Assembly (NCBI GenBank): GCA_900318775.1
Contig: ONLY01000007.1
Span: forward strand, 31,940 to 95,939
Length of the DNA stretch: 64,000 nt
From: an uncultured Prevotellaceae bacterium
Lineage (GTDB): Bacteria; Bacteroidota; Bacteroidia; Bacteroidales; Bacteroidaceae
Direction: 5' to 3'
Shown here: one piece after another, positions 47,746-56,493 of the stretch
Position numbering within the stretch: position 1 is the stretch's first letter
Layout: every line of letters starts with the position of its first letter
The notes under the pieces: generated by a model
What the model saw: the letters and a program-made list of their open reading frames with translations, nothing else
Database searches by the model: none
What the model was told of the DNA's origin: nothing
Position numbers and translations under genes: made by a program

Positions 47746-48828
47746 ATGAGCAATATCCAGCCTAAATTGAGCGGTCTGAAAGCCGAAAACTTCCAGAAAG
47801 AAGTGAAAGGCAAGAAGACAGACCTTTACACGCTCGTCAACAAGGACGGCTACGAAGTTTCCATAACAAACTACGGTGGCGCCATCGTTGCCATCATGGT
47901 GCCTGACAAAAACGGCAAGGTAGCCAATGTCATTCAGGGCCACGACAACATCGACGATGTCATCAACTCGCCAGAACCTTATCTTTCCACGCTGATTGGA
48001 CGCTTTGGCAACCGCATTGCCAAAGGCAAGTTCCAACTGAACGGCAAAGAGTACCAGCTGGCCATCAACAATGGTCCTAACGCTCTGCATGGAGGTCCTA
48101 CAGGACTGCACGCACAGGTATGGGATGCCTATCAAACTGGCGAGCAGAACCTCACTCTGAATGTGGTGCTGCCCTATGGTCACGAAGGCTTCTCTGGCGA
48201 AGTCAAGATTTCTGTCGAGTTCACTTGGACAGACGACAACGAGCTGATTATTGAGTATTTGGCTACCACCAACAAGAAGACTATCATCAACTTGACTCAC
48301 CACGCATTCTTCTCATTGCAGGGCATTGCCAACCCAACCCCTGCCATCACAGACCAAATCATGGAGATGAATGCAGACTTCTTCATTCCTATTGATGACA
48401 CCAGCATTCCTACAGGTGAAATCCTCAAGGTAGAAGGTACGCCATTCGATTTCCGTACCCCTAAAGCTGTGGGCAAGGACATCGACGCCGACGATGAGCA
48501 AATCAAGAACGGTGCAGGCTATGACCACTGCTTCGTGCTCAACAAGAAAGAAGTGGGTGAGCTCTCTTTCGCTGTGCGCCTTACAGATCCAACATCAGGC
48601 CGCACTCTCGAGACTTACACCACAGAACCCGGCGTTCAGGTATATTCAGACAACTGGGCAACAGGCTATCCAGGCCAGCTGGGCGCCACCTTCCCACGTC
48701 GTTCCAGCATCTGCTTTGAGTGCCAACATTTCCCAGATTCACCCAACCGTCCCTACTTCCCATCTACGGTGCTCAAGCCCGGTGAGAAGTACACTCAGAA
48801 GACCATCTACAAGTTTGGTGTAAAATAG
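47746..48828 (+). CDS. galM: Aldose 1-epimerase (galactose mutarotase), cytoplasmic
   Basis: 360 aa, no signal peptide. GalM hallmarks: LIGRFGNRIAKGKF, NALHGG (H115), LTHHAFFSL (H185/H186, the catalytic acid region) and the C-terminal TTEPGVQVYSDN with the catalytic-base Glu. It interconverts alpha and beta anomers of galactose, so that galactokinase receives its alpha substrate. First gene of a galM-transporter-galK operon. A second, lipoprotein mutarotase is encoded at 52374. Confidence 0.95.
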   Translation: MSNIQPKLSGLKAENFQKEVKGKKTDLYTLVNKDGYEVSITNYGGAIVAIMVPDKNGKVANVIQGHDNIDDVINSPEPYLSTLIGRFGNRIAKGKFQLNGKEYQLAINNGPNALHGGPTGLHAQVWDAYQTGEQNLTLNVVLPYGHEGFSGEVKISVEFTWTDDNELIIEYLATTNKKTIINLTHHAFFSLQGIANPTPAITDQIMEMNADFFIPIDDTSIPTGEILKVEGTPFDFRTPKAVGKDIDADDEQIKNGAGYDHCFVLNKKEVGELSFAVRLTDPTSGRTLETYTTEPGVQVYSDNWATGYPGQLGATFPRRSSICFECQHFPDSPNRPYFPSTVLKPGEKYTQKTIYKFGVK

Positions 48829-48840
48829 AACAATACAATT

Positions 48841-48872
48841 CCCTCGCCCATGCGTTCACACGTGGGCGAGGG
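48841..48872 (+). terminator. Strong hairpin between galM and the transporter gene
   Basis: CCCTCGCCCA (48841-48850) pairs perfectly with TGGGCGAGGG (48863-48872). The T-run afterwards is poor (ATGTTGCTTTAGG), so it may act as an RNA-processing or stability element more than a full terminator. Confidence 0.65.
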
Positions 48873-48920
48873 ATGTTGCTTTAGGCAATTAACTAACACA
48901 TTATTATAATTAAAAACACT

Positions 48921-50147
48921 ATGTCACAAAACAAACCTAATTATCTCTTTCCACTAATCATTGTGTTCATCGTGTGCTTCCTCATCGGATTCGTCACCAC
49001 AATGAACAACTCCATGATTGAGTTCTGCAAGGAAGCCTTCAAGCTCTCCGACACACAAGGCCAGCTTGTCAACACTTTCTTCTATGGCGCATATTTCTTC
49101 TCGATTCCATTCGCCATGATGATGAACAAAATTGGCTACAAGTCAACTCTCGTGCTGGGTCTGACAGTAGTGGCCTGCGGTTTCATCGCCAACTACCTCG
49201 GTGTGACTGCAGCCCTCGGCACAGCCAACGTGTACACCATCTTCCTTTGCTGCATGAGTCTCGTAGCACTCGGCGTTGTGATGCTTCAGTTGGTGGCCAA
49301 CCCTTACGTGATGGTGCTTGGCGCTCCTGAAAGCGGCGCATTCCGCATGACACTCTCTCAGGCGCTGAACTCTGTGGCAACCACAGTTGCTCCTATGTTC
49401 ATCACCTACGTCATCATCGCAGGCAAACCTAAGCTCCCAGAGAACGTGCCTGGCCCATTCCTCGGCCTCGGTCTCTTCACACTGGTCATCGCTGCCATCT
49501 TGTTCTTCATCAAACTGCCAGACCCAGACAAGGACAAGGCTGCTGAAGAAGGCGAAGCTTCTGCCGACCTGAAGCAATACAAGAGTAGCGTGTTCAAGTA
49601 TCCTCACGTATGGCTCGGTGCACTCGCCATCGCCATGTACATGGGTCTTGAAATCGGTATCCCATCCATGCTTCCAGCCTACTGGAAAGCAGACAGCAGC
49701 CTGCCAGGCTCAGCTACAGACTACCTTCCCTTCTATTGGGGTGGCATGATGGTAGGCCGTTTCGTTGGCTCAGCCATCCTCGCCAAGTTCAAGGCACGCA
49801 CCCTGTTGTCTGTTTGCCTCATCCTCGGCGCCATCTGCGTTGGAGTATCTTTCGTTCTTCCAGGTATGTACGCCGTATACGCCATGTTGGCAGCAGGCCT
49901 CTTCCACTCTGTGATGTGGCCTCTCATCTTCAACCTCGGCTTGCAGGAGCTCGGTCCTCACACCAAGAGCGCATCAGGTATCATCAACATGGGTGTGCTC
50001 GGTGGTGCCACTCTCCCACTCCTCATGGGTACCGTGGTTGACAACCCATCACTCGGTGTCGGTGTAGCCATCATGATGATGTTCGTATACTACATCTACG
50101 TATTCTGGTTCTGCAACTTCGGTTCTAAAATCGGACTTTCTAAGTAA
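48921..50147 (+). CDS. MFS sugar:proton symporter, FucP/GluP-type (glucose/galactose)
   Basis: 408 aa, about 12 membrane helices. FVTTMNNSMIEFCKEAFKLSDTQGQLVNTFFYGAYFF at the start is the FucP/GluP hallmark (N-rich TM1 followed by the q.g.v...F..gYf element), and LVANPYVMVLGAPESGAFRMTLSQALNSVAT in TM5 is family-specific. In the phylum such transporters carry glucose and galactose. Its place between galM and galK points to galactose. The hairpin before it could lower or adjust its expression relative to galM. Confidence 0.92.
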   Translation: MSQNKPNYLFPLIIVFIVCFLIGFVTTMNNSMIEFCKEAFKLSDTQGQLVNTFFYGAYFFSIPFAMMMNKIGYKSTLVLGLTVVACGFIANYLGVTAALGTANVYTIFLCCMSLVALGVVMLQLVANPYVMVLGAPESGAFRMTLSQALNSVATTVAPMFITYVIIAGKPKLPENVPGPFLGLGLFTLVIAAILFFIKLPDPDKDKAAEEGEASADLKQYKSSVFKYPHVWLGALAIAMYMGLEIGIPSMLPAYWKADSSLPGSATDYLPFYWGGMMVGRFVGSAILAKFKARTLLSVCLILGAICVGVSFVLPGMYAVYAMLAAGLFHSVMWPLIFNLGLQELGPHTKSASGIINMGVLGGATLPLLMGTVVDNPSLGVGVAIMMMFVYYIYVFWFCNFGSKIGLSK

Positions 50148-50187
50148 ATTAACAAAATATTTCTAACCATCAAAAACCTAATAAGTT

Positions 50188-51354
50188 ATGAAATTGAAAA
50201 TTGATGATGTAAGAACTCGTTTCATTAAGCACCTCGGCGGTGAGCCAGGTTCTGTTTACGCTTCACCTGGCCGTATCAACCTCATCGGTGAGCACACCGA
50301 CTACAATGGTGGCTTCGTGTTCCCTGGTGCTGTAGAACAAGGCATGATTGCCGAGGTTCGTCCTAACGGCACGCGCACCGTTCGTGCTTATTCCATCGAC
50401 TTGAAGGACTACGCAGAGTTCTCTATTGATGACGAGAAAGGTCCAAAGGCAACACACTTCCGCTATATCTTCGGAGTAATCCGTGAAATGATGGCACTCG
50501 GCGTACCAGTGCAGGGTTTCGACACAGCCTTCGCAGGAGATGTACCTAACGGAGCAGGCATGTCATCTTCAGCAGCTCTGGAGTCCACATACGCATTCGC
50601 CATCAACGACCTCTTCGGCGACAACAAGATTGACAAGATGACCCTTGCCAAGGTAGGTCAGGCCACTGAGCACAAGTACATCGGCGTGAACTGCGGCATC
50701 ATGGACCAGTTCGCTTCTGTACATGGCAAGAAAGGCAACCTCATGCGTCTCGACTGCCGCTCTGGCGAGTTCGAGTACTTCCCATGGAATCCTAAGGGCT
50801 ACAAGCTCGTGCTCATCAACTCTTGCGTCAAGCACGAACTCGTGGGTTCACCTTACAATGACCGCCGTCGTTCATGCGAGAACTGCGTTAAGGCCATCAA
50901 GGAACTCCATCCTGAGAAGGAAATCACAACCCTCCGCGAAGCCACTTGGGAAGAGCTCAAGGAAATCGAGGGCAAGGTATCTGCTGAGGACATCAAGCGC
51001 GCCACTTTCGTACTCGGCGAGAAAGACCGTGTGCTGGCAGTCTGCGATGCGCTCGAGAAGGGCGACTACGAGACTGTAGGTCAGAAGATGTACGAGACCC
51101 ACTATGGCCTCTCCAAAGATTACGAAGTGTCTTGCGAAGAGCTTGACTTCTTGAACGACATTGCCAAGGAGTGCTCAGTGACAGGTTCACGCATCATGGG
51201 CGGTGGCTTTGGCGGCTGCACCATCAACCTCGTTGCAGACGAGCTCTATGACAACTTCGTGAAGACTGCCGTTGACAAGTTCCAGGACAAGTACGGCAAG
51301 AAGCCAATCGTCATCGACGTCGTTATCGGTGACGGCTCACGCAAGCTGGCGTAA
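50188..51354 (+). CDS. galK: Galactokinase
   Basis: 388 aa, GHMP family. The galactokinase signature GRINLIGEHTDYNGGFVFP starts at residue 29, the ATP loop GDVPNGAGMSSSAAL spans 117-131, the catalytic Asp is D173 (CGIMDQFAS), and MGGGFGGCTINLV closes the fold. It phosphorylates alpha-D-galactose to galactose-1-phosphate, the entry to the Leloir pathway. galT and galE are not in this window. It begins 40 bases after the transporter and is followed by a terminator. Confidence 0.97.
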   Translation: MKLKIDDVRTRFIKHLGGEPGSVYASPGRINLIGEHTDYNGGFVFPGAVEQGMIAEVRPNGTRTVRAYSIDLKDYAEFSIDDEKGPKATHFRYIFGVIREMMALGVPVQGFDTAFAGDVPNGAGMSSSAALESTYAFAINDLFGDNKIDKMTLAKVGQATEHKYIGVNCGIMDQFASVHGKKGNLMRLDCRSGEFEYFPWNPKGYKLVLINSCVKHELVGSPYNDRRRSCENCVKAIKELHPEKEITTLREATWEELKEIEGKVSAEDIKRATFVLGEKDRVLAVCDALEKGDYETVGQKMYETHYGLSKDYEVSCEELDFLNDIAKECSVTGSRIMGGGFGGCTINLVADELYDNFVKTAVDKFQDKYGKKPIVIDVVIGDGSRKLA

Positions 51355-51381
51355 AGCGAACAACACATCTAATCATACCCA

Positions 51382-51415
51382 AGGGGGAGTTCATCAACAC
51401 GGGCTCCCCCTATTT
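51382..51415 (+). terminator. galK terminator
   Basis: AGGGGGAG (51382-51389) pairs with CTCCCCCT (51404-51411), followed by ATTTTAAT. Confidence 0.85.
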
Positions 51416-51544
51416 TAATACCAGACAATCCCACCGCAGGCTATTCCTGCAGACAGCCTATAATAGCTTGCTGAAATAACAAAGCCACAAAACTCCGGTG
51501 ATATAGCACCTACGAAATATCAGAAAAACGAACCCAAAAGAAAA

Positions 51545-52123
51545 ATGCAACAAAGAGACCTTATGTTTGACCAGATAGATGCCACAGGGTCTGGCTACAA
51601 AAGCGACCCCCGTATGCGCAACGTGGAGGCAGAGATGATACGGAGTCATGAGCTTTGCCAGAAAATCTCCTCCAAGAAACCTACAGATCCCGATTACAAG
51701 AGCCTGCTGGAAGAACTATTCCAGTGCGAGATAGACGATAGCGTCGCTATTGTTTCACCCTTCTATTGCGATTGCGGATGTCGGATGACAATCGGGAAAA
51801 ATGTAATCATCAACAAAGGAGCAACTATCCTCTCCCCAGGGAAGGTGGTAATAGAGGACAACGTCCTGATAGGACCAGAAGTGAAGATTACAACGGTAAA
51901 TCACGATTTGCAAGACAGGCACAACCTCTTCCACTTCGGGAAGGTGACAATCAAAGAGAATGCGTGGATAGGCATTGGAGCCATCATCTGCCCAGGCGTC
52001 ACTATTGGCAAGAACGCCGTCGTTGCCGCAGGTGCTGTAGTGACAAAGGATGTTCCAGACAACATGATGGTTGGAGGTGTTCCTGCCAAAGCCATCAAAA
52101 AGATTGATTTTCCAAGCGAATGA
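51545..52123 (+). CDS. Sugar O-acetyltransferase, maltose/galactoside (Maa/LacA) family
   Basis: 192 aa. An N-terminal helical Mac domain (to about 60) is followed by a left-handed beta-helix of hexapeptide repeats ([33 protein letters not shown], and [29 protein letters not shown]). The catalytic His is H120 in TTVNHD. It transfers acetyl from acetyl-CoA to a sugar hydroxyl, possibly to detoxify non-metabolised sugars. Located between the galactose and arabinose loci, so a sugar of those pathways is a likely acceptor, but this is inference. Confidence 0.92.
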   Translation: MQQRDLMFDQIDATGSGYKSDPRMRNVEAEMIRSHELCQKISSKKPTDPDYKSLLEELFQCEIDDSVAIVSPFYCDCGCRMTIGKNVIINKGATILSPGKVVIEDNVLIGPEVKITTVNHDLQDRHNLFHFGKVTIKENAWIGIGAIICPGVTIGKNAVVAAGAVVTKDVPDNMMVGGVPAKAIKKIDFPSE

Positions 52124-52256
52124 TTAATGATATGCATTTCTGCACTTTTGTGATGATGTTTTCCACGCATAAGAGGTGGCAGTCAAGCTAACGCGATGAG
52201 AGCAGCAGGAGATAAAAAGCAGAATTTCTTGCCTATTCCCATAAAAAAGCCCTCAA

Positions 52257-52291
52257 AAAGTGTCAAATACACACTTTATGTTGTAAAACAT
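52257..52291. promoter_or_regulatory. Two adjacent palindromes upstream of the arabinose locus
   Basis: AAAGTGT (52257-52263), seven bases, ACACTTT (52271-52277), immediately followed by ATGTT (52278-52282), four bases, AACAT (52287-52291). They lie about 35-70 bases upstream of a -7 box (TAACTTTG, 52325-52332), where activators or repressors bind. The Nudix-type regulator encoded at 55737 is the obvious candidate ligand. Confidence 0.4.
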
Positions 52292-52324
52292 GTTTTTTGT
52301 GCAATTTGAGGATGTGAAAAGCCG

Positions 52325-52332
52325 TAACTTTG
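52325..52332 (+). promoter_or_regulatory. -7 box for the lipoprotein mutarotase and symporter genes
   Basis: TAACTTTG, 42 bases before the ATG at 52374. A TTTG at 52305-52308 is 16 bases upstream, shorter than the normal spacing, which may mean that activation is needed. Confidence 0.55.
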
Positions 52333-52373
52333 GCGAACAGTTTATAAACTAATTCTTATTCTAACCCAAAATT

Positions 52374-53603
52374 ATGAAAAGTCTGAAAACGATTTTGACA
52401 GGAAGCGCTGCGGCCGTAGCATTCCTGTGCGCGTGCAACTCTGCACAAAAGCCAGCCAATGAGCTGACGAAGTCTGGCATCAACCCAGCCGACTATGACA
52501 CCTGTATTGCAGTAACCTATGACGCTGCTACCAAGACCTTCAAAGCAGACCCTGCTGAGGCTCAGCAAGTGAAACTCTACACCCTCACCAACAAGAACGG
52601 CATGGAGGTGTGCATCACCAACTTTGGCGGACGCATCGTGAGCATCATGGTGCCTAACAAGGACGGCGAGTTGGTAGATGTGGCCTGCGGCTTCGACAAG
52701 GTAGAGAACTATTTCCCTTGGAACTATGAGACGGACTTTGGCTGCTCAGTAGGACGCTATGCCAACCGAATCAACAATGGTGAATATACCTACGAGGACA
52801 AGAAGGTGACTCTGGACAAGAACAACAACGGCGTGGCCTGTCTGCATGGCGGCTACACAGGATGGCAGTACCAGGTATATGACGTGCTGGAATCTACAGA
52901 GCAGTCACTCGTCATCCAGCGCACATCTAACGACGGCGACAACAAGTTCCCTGGCACAGTGGTGGCTACAGTAACGTTTGAACTGACAGACGACAATGCC
53001 ATTGTCATCAACTATGACGGATCCGCTGACGCCCCTACGGTGCTGAACATGACTAACCACACTTATTTCAACCTGTCTGGCGACTTGAACAACACTATCG
53101 ACGAGTCTATCCTGACAGTGAATGCTGACGCCTACACTCCTGGCGACGACAACTTGATTCCTACAGGCGAGATTCGTCCTGTGGAAGGCACAGTGTTTGA
53201 CTTCCGCACTCCAAAGGCCATCGGCGCTGACTTCGGCAAGAACGACCCAGAGATGGTGTCTGTAGGTGGTGGCTATGACCACAACTGGGTGCTCAACACA
53301 AAGGGCGACAAGAATACTCCTTGTGCCACGATGATTGACCCACGTTCTGGCATCAAGATGGACATGTACACCAACGAGCCTGGTGTGCAGGTATACACAG
53401 CCAACTTCCAGGACGGCACTCGCCCAGGCAAGGGTGGCATCATGTACCAAAAGCATTGCGCAGTCTGCCTCGAGAGCCAGAAGTTCCCTGATTCACCTAA
53501 CAAATACACCTTGCCAGGCTGGGAACTGAGCAACCCATTCGTTTCTCCTGAGAAGCCTTACAAGTCATATTGCAAGTACGCCTTCTCTGTTGTAAAAGAC
53601 TAA
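52374..53603 (+). CDS. Aldose 1-epimerase lipoprotein
   Basis: 409 aa. A type II signal peptide (TGSAAAVAFLCAC, lipid Cys C21) makes it a membrane-anchored periplasmic or outer-membrane protein. The rest is a GalM fold: SVGRYANRINNGEYTY, CLHGGYTGW, MTNHTYFNLSGDL and TNEPGVQVYTANF with the catalytic His and Glu positions kept. Mutarotation in the periplasm would present the right anomer to the sodium-sugar symporter encoded 54 bases downstream. It is the first gene of the arabinose locus and is regulated separately from the araD-rpiB genes, judging by the hairpin after the symporter. Confidence 0.92.
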   Translation: MKSLKTILTGSAAAVAFLCACNSAQKPANELTKSGINPADYDTCIAVTYDAATKTFKADPAEAQQVKLYTLTNKNGMEVCITNFGGRIVSIMVPNKDGELVDVACGFDKVENYFPWNYETDFGCSVGRYANRINNGEYTYEDKKVTLDKNNNGVACLHGGYTGWQYQVYDVLESTEQSLVIQRTSNDGDNKFPGTVVATVTFELTDDNAIVINYDGSADAPTVLNMTNHTYFNLSGDLNNTIDESILTVNADAYTPGDDNLIPTGEIRPVEGTVFDFRTPKAIGADFGKNDPEMVSVGGGYDHNWVLNTKGDKNTPCATMIDPRSGIKMDMYTNEPGVQVYTANFQDGTRPGKGGIMYQKHCAVCLESQKFPDSPNKYTLPGWELSNPFVSPEKPYKSYCKYAFSVVKD

Positions 53604-53657
53604 TAAGATTGATAATCGCTAACTTATATAAACTTTAACAAAACGTAATTCAAAAAA

Positions 53658-55625
53658 ATGGACACACCACAATTGAGTTTCACCGAAGCGATAAGTATGA
53701 GTGGTTTTGAAACCATCGACTTTATCATTTTGGTTGTTTACATCATCCTGCTCGTAAGCCTGGGCATGTTCCTCAGCCGTGACAAGGATGGAAAAGAAAA
53801 GAGCGCGAACGACTACTTCCTTGCCGGCAACACTTTGACTTGGTGGGCAGTGGGCGCTTCGCTTATCGCCGCAAACATCTCGGCAGAACAGTTCATCGGC
53901 ATGTCTGGTACAGGTTATGCTGATGGTATCGCTATCGCAGCTTATGAGGTGATGGCAGCTGTGACTCTGGTTGTGATTGGCAAGTTCTTGCTTCCAACCA
54001 TGATTGAGCGCAAGATTTTCACAATTCCACAGTTCCTCCGCGAACGTTACAACGATGGCGTTGGTTTGGCATTCTCCATTCTGTGGCTTTTCCTCTATGT
54101 CTTTGTGAACCTGACTTCTGTGGCTTGGCTGGGTGCCTTGGCCATTGAGCAAATTCTCGGTCTGCAGGGGCTCGTCGTTTCTATCGGCGGCATAGAGGTT
54201 TCTATGCGCATGATTATCATCCTCGGCCTCTTCCTCATCGCAGGTATCTATTCCATCTATGGCGGTCTGGCTTCTGTGGCTTGGACTGACGTGATGCAGG
54301 TTACATTCCTTGTGGGCGGCGGTCTGGTGACTGCATACTTCGCTCTCTGCTCTGTAGCAGGTGAGGACGGCACTTTCATCGACGGCTTCAACAAGGTGTA
54401 CACCTACCTGACAACAGGCGACTATGCCAACGATACGCACTTCCACCTTGTCATCCAGCGCTCTAACGCTTTGGCTCACCCACACGCAGACGGCTCTAAC
54501 GCCTTCGACAACGTGCCAGGTATTGCAGCCATCGTGGGCGGTGTGTGGTTGACAAACCTCGGTTACTGGGGTTTCAACCAGTACATCATCCAGAAAGGTC
54601 TTGCAGCCAAGAGCATTGAAGAGGCAAAGAAAGGTCTTGTGTTTGCAGGTTTCCTGAAGATTTTGATTCCATTCATCGTGGTGCTCCCAGGTATCTGCGC
54701 ATACTACATGGCTCAGAACGCTGACCAGTTCACTCACCTCCAGGGTTCTATCAACGTGGCTGACGACGCTTATCCATGGTTGATCCGCAACTTCACTCCT
54801 ACAGGTATCAAAGGCCTCTCATTCGCTGCCCTCGCAGCTGCCATCATCTCATCTCTGGCATCTATGTTCAACAGTACTTCTACCCTCTTCACAATGGATA
54901 TCTACAAGAAGTACATCAACAAGGAGGCTAAGGACAAGACACTGGTGAATGTAGGCCGTGTTGTTGCTGTAGCTGCTCTTATCATTGCAGCAGTGGCAGT
55001 GAAGCCTCTCCTCGGAGGTCTTGACCAGGCCTTCCAGTACATTCAGGAGTACTCTGGCTTCATCTATCCTGGTATCATCACAGTGTTTGGCCTTGGCCTG
55101 CTCTGGAAGCGCGCATCTTCTACAGCCGCTATTTGGACAGCCATCATCACCATCCCTCTGGGCGTTATCTTCAAGTTTGCGTTCCCTGAGGTTGCATTCC
55201 AGTTCCGCGCTGGCTACATCTTCATCATCGTGGTAAGCTTCTTCATTCTCATGAGTATCCTCGACAAGAAGTTTGTAAGTGTTGAGACTCCTGAGGCTAA
55301 AGACGTGAAGACCATGATTAAATGGGCTTACATCCTCGGCACAATCGGTGCTCTCTGCATCATCGCCGGCATTGTAGTGGTTCTCATGGACAACTCTACC
55401 TTGCTCACCACTTACCTCAACGACATCGGCTTCCAGGCATTCATCTTCTTCGGTGTGCTGGTAGGCTGCAACGCAGTATGGCTCTACAGCAACTCTAAGG
55501 ACACTAAGGCTGACCCCAAGGCTCTGCCTGTCGACTTGAGCTTGTTCCGCACCACTCGCGGCTACACTTACGGCACTATCGGCATCTGTGTCATCACGAT
55601 GATTCTGTACATCCTGCTCTGGTAA
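53658..55625 (+). CDS. Sodium:solute symporter (SGLT-type sugar uptake)
   Basis: 655 aa with about 14 membrane helices. Family features: ETIDFIILVVYIILLVSLGMFLSR (TM1), the loop NDYFLAGNTLTWWAVGASLIAANISAEQFIGMSG, and YGGLASVAWTDVMQV, all found in SSS-family sodium/glucose or galactose cotransporters. A longer variable loop with THFHLVIQRSNALAHPHADGSN (about 255-280) resembles vSGLT-type insertions. It imports a pentose or hexose with sodium across the inner membrane. L-arabinose is the expected substrate from the gene neighbourhood, which parallels the Bacteroides arabinose locus as I recall it. Confidence 0.92.
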   Translation: MDTPQLSFTEAISMSGFETIDFIILVVYIILLVSLGMFLSRDKDGKEKSANDYFLAGNTLTWWAVGASLIAANISAEQFIGMSGTGYADGIAIAAYEVMAAVTLVVIGKFLLPTMIERKIFTIPQFLRERYNDGVGLAFSILWLFLYVFVNLTSVAWLGALAIEQILGLQGLVVSIGGIEVSMRMIIILGLFLIAGIYSIYGGLASVAWTDVMQVTFLVGGGLVTAYFALCSVAGEDGTFIDGFNKVYTYLTTGDYANDTHFHLVIQRSNALAHPHADGSNAFDNVPGIAAIVGGVWLTNLGYWGFNQYIIQKGLAAKSIEEAKKGLVFAGFLKILIPFIVVLPGICAYYMAQNADQFTHLQGSINVADDAYPWLIRNFTPTGIKGLSFAALAAAIISSLASMFNSTSTLFTMDIYKKYINKEAKDKTLVNVGRVVAVAALIIAAVAVKPLLGGLDQAFQYIQEYSGFIYPGIITVFGLGLLWKRASSTAAIWTAIITIPLGVIFKFAFPEVAFQFRAGYIFIIVVSFFILMSILDKKFVSVETPEAKDVKTMIKWAYILGTIGALCIIAGIVVVLMDNSTLLTTYLNDIGFQAFIFFGVLVGCNAVWLYSNSKDTKADPKALPVDLSLFRTTRGYTYGTIGICVITMILYILLW

Positions 55626-55638
55626 ACACGCTTTGACT

Positions 55639-55690
55639 CTTCATTCATCATTGACGGCTCCTGCACGGGACCTGTCGATGATGAATGAAG
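55639..55690 (+). terminator. Long hairpin after the symporter gene
   Basis: CTTCATTCATCAT (55639-55651) pairs perfectly with ATGATGAATGAAG (55678-55690), extended inside by GAC (55653-55655) and GTC (55674-55676) with a wobble between. The downstream sequence ATTTTCAATC is a weak T-tract. It separates the transport genes from araR-araD and probably ends or thins that transcript. Confidence 0.75.
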
Positions 55691-55736
55691 ATTTTCAATC
55701 ATACATTATTATATTATAATATAAAGCCTCCAATCA

Positions 55737-56381
55737 ATGACAGCATACCAATCATACCCTCAGTTCTATGTGTCTGTGGACTGCATCATCTTCGGATTTG
55801 CAGAAGGGCACCTGAAGGTGCTGATTCATCAGCGCCCCTACGAGCCAGGCATGGGTGAGCAGTCGCTGATTGGAGGCTTTGTTCAAACGAACGAAAGTGT
55901 GGATTCTTCTGCGAAGCGCATACTTAAGGAATTCACAGGACTTGACAACGTATATATGCAGCAACTTGCCGCCTACGGTGAAGTGGAACGCGACCCAGGC
56001 GAGCGAGTGATCAGTATTGTCTATTATGCGCTAATCAATGTAGACAATTACGACCAAACGCTTTCCAAACTCCACAACGCAAAATGGGTGGATGTAGACC
56101 ACCTCCCTGCCCTCTGCTTTGACCATCGAGACATGGTGCAGAAGGCTCGCCGCAAAATAGGCGAAACCATCAAGAACGAACCCATCGGCAGCAACCTTTT
56201 GCCCCGATACTTCACGCTGAGCTTGCTCCAGACACTCTATGAAAGCATTCTCGGCACATCGATAGACAAACGGAATTTCCGTCGCGCTATCTCTGAAAAA
56301 GACTATATCAAGCCCACAGGCATGATTGACAAAGCGTCTTCACGCCGTGGCGCCACACTATATGAGTTTAAAGAGAGTTGA
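55737..56381 (+). CDS. araR: Nudix-domain transcriptional regulator of arabinose genes (AraR/NrtR type)
   Basis: 214 aa. The N-terminal two-thirds is a Nudix fold (about 8-140), but the Nudix box is degenerate: GGFVQTNESVDSSAKRILKEFTGL has lost the REUxEE catalytic acids, so hydrolysis is unlikely and sugar or metabolite sensing is likely. The C-terminal part (about 150-214) is a winged helix (FTLSLLQTLYESILGTSIDKRNFRRAIS, then MIDKASSRRGATLYEFK), the standard partner in this family. In Bacteroides a Nudix-HTH regulator at the same place controls arabinose genes; I infer the same here. It is 112 bases before araD. Confidence 0.88.
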   Translation: MTAYQSYPQFYVSVDCIIFGFAEGHLKVLIHQRPYEPGMGEQSLIGGFVQTNESVDSSAKRILKEFTGLDNVYMQQLAAYGEVERDPGERVISIVYYALINVDNYDQTLSKLHNAKWVDVDHLPALCFDHRDMVQKARRKIGETIKNEPIGSNLLPRYFTLSLLQTLYESILGTSIDKRNFRRAISEKDYIKPTGMIDKASSRRGATLYEFKES

Positions 56382-56493
56382 AAAGGCCTAAGGGCCAAGG
56401 CTGGAGAAACCATTTACAGACTCAATTCTTTTGGATTTTCAATTCATCAATGGAACGTAATTCAAATATTAATATCATAAAAGAGCAAAAACA

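Noticed and set aside
53619..54737. 372-codon minus-strand frame opposite the sodium-sugar symporter gene
   Set aside because: His/Cys/Glu-rich translation, the usual antisense image of membrane helices; the plus-strand symporter is unmistakable.
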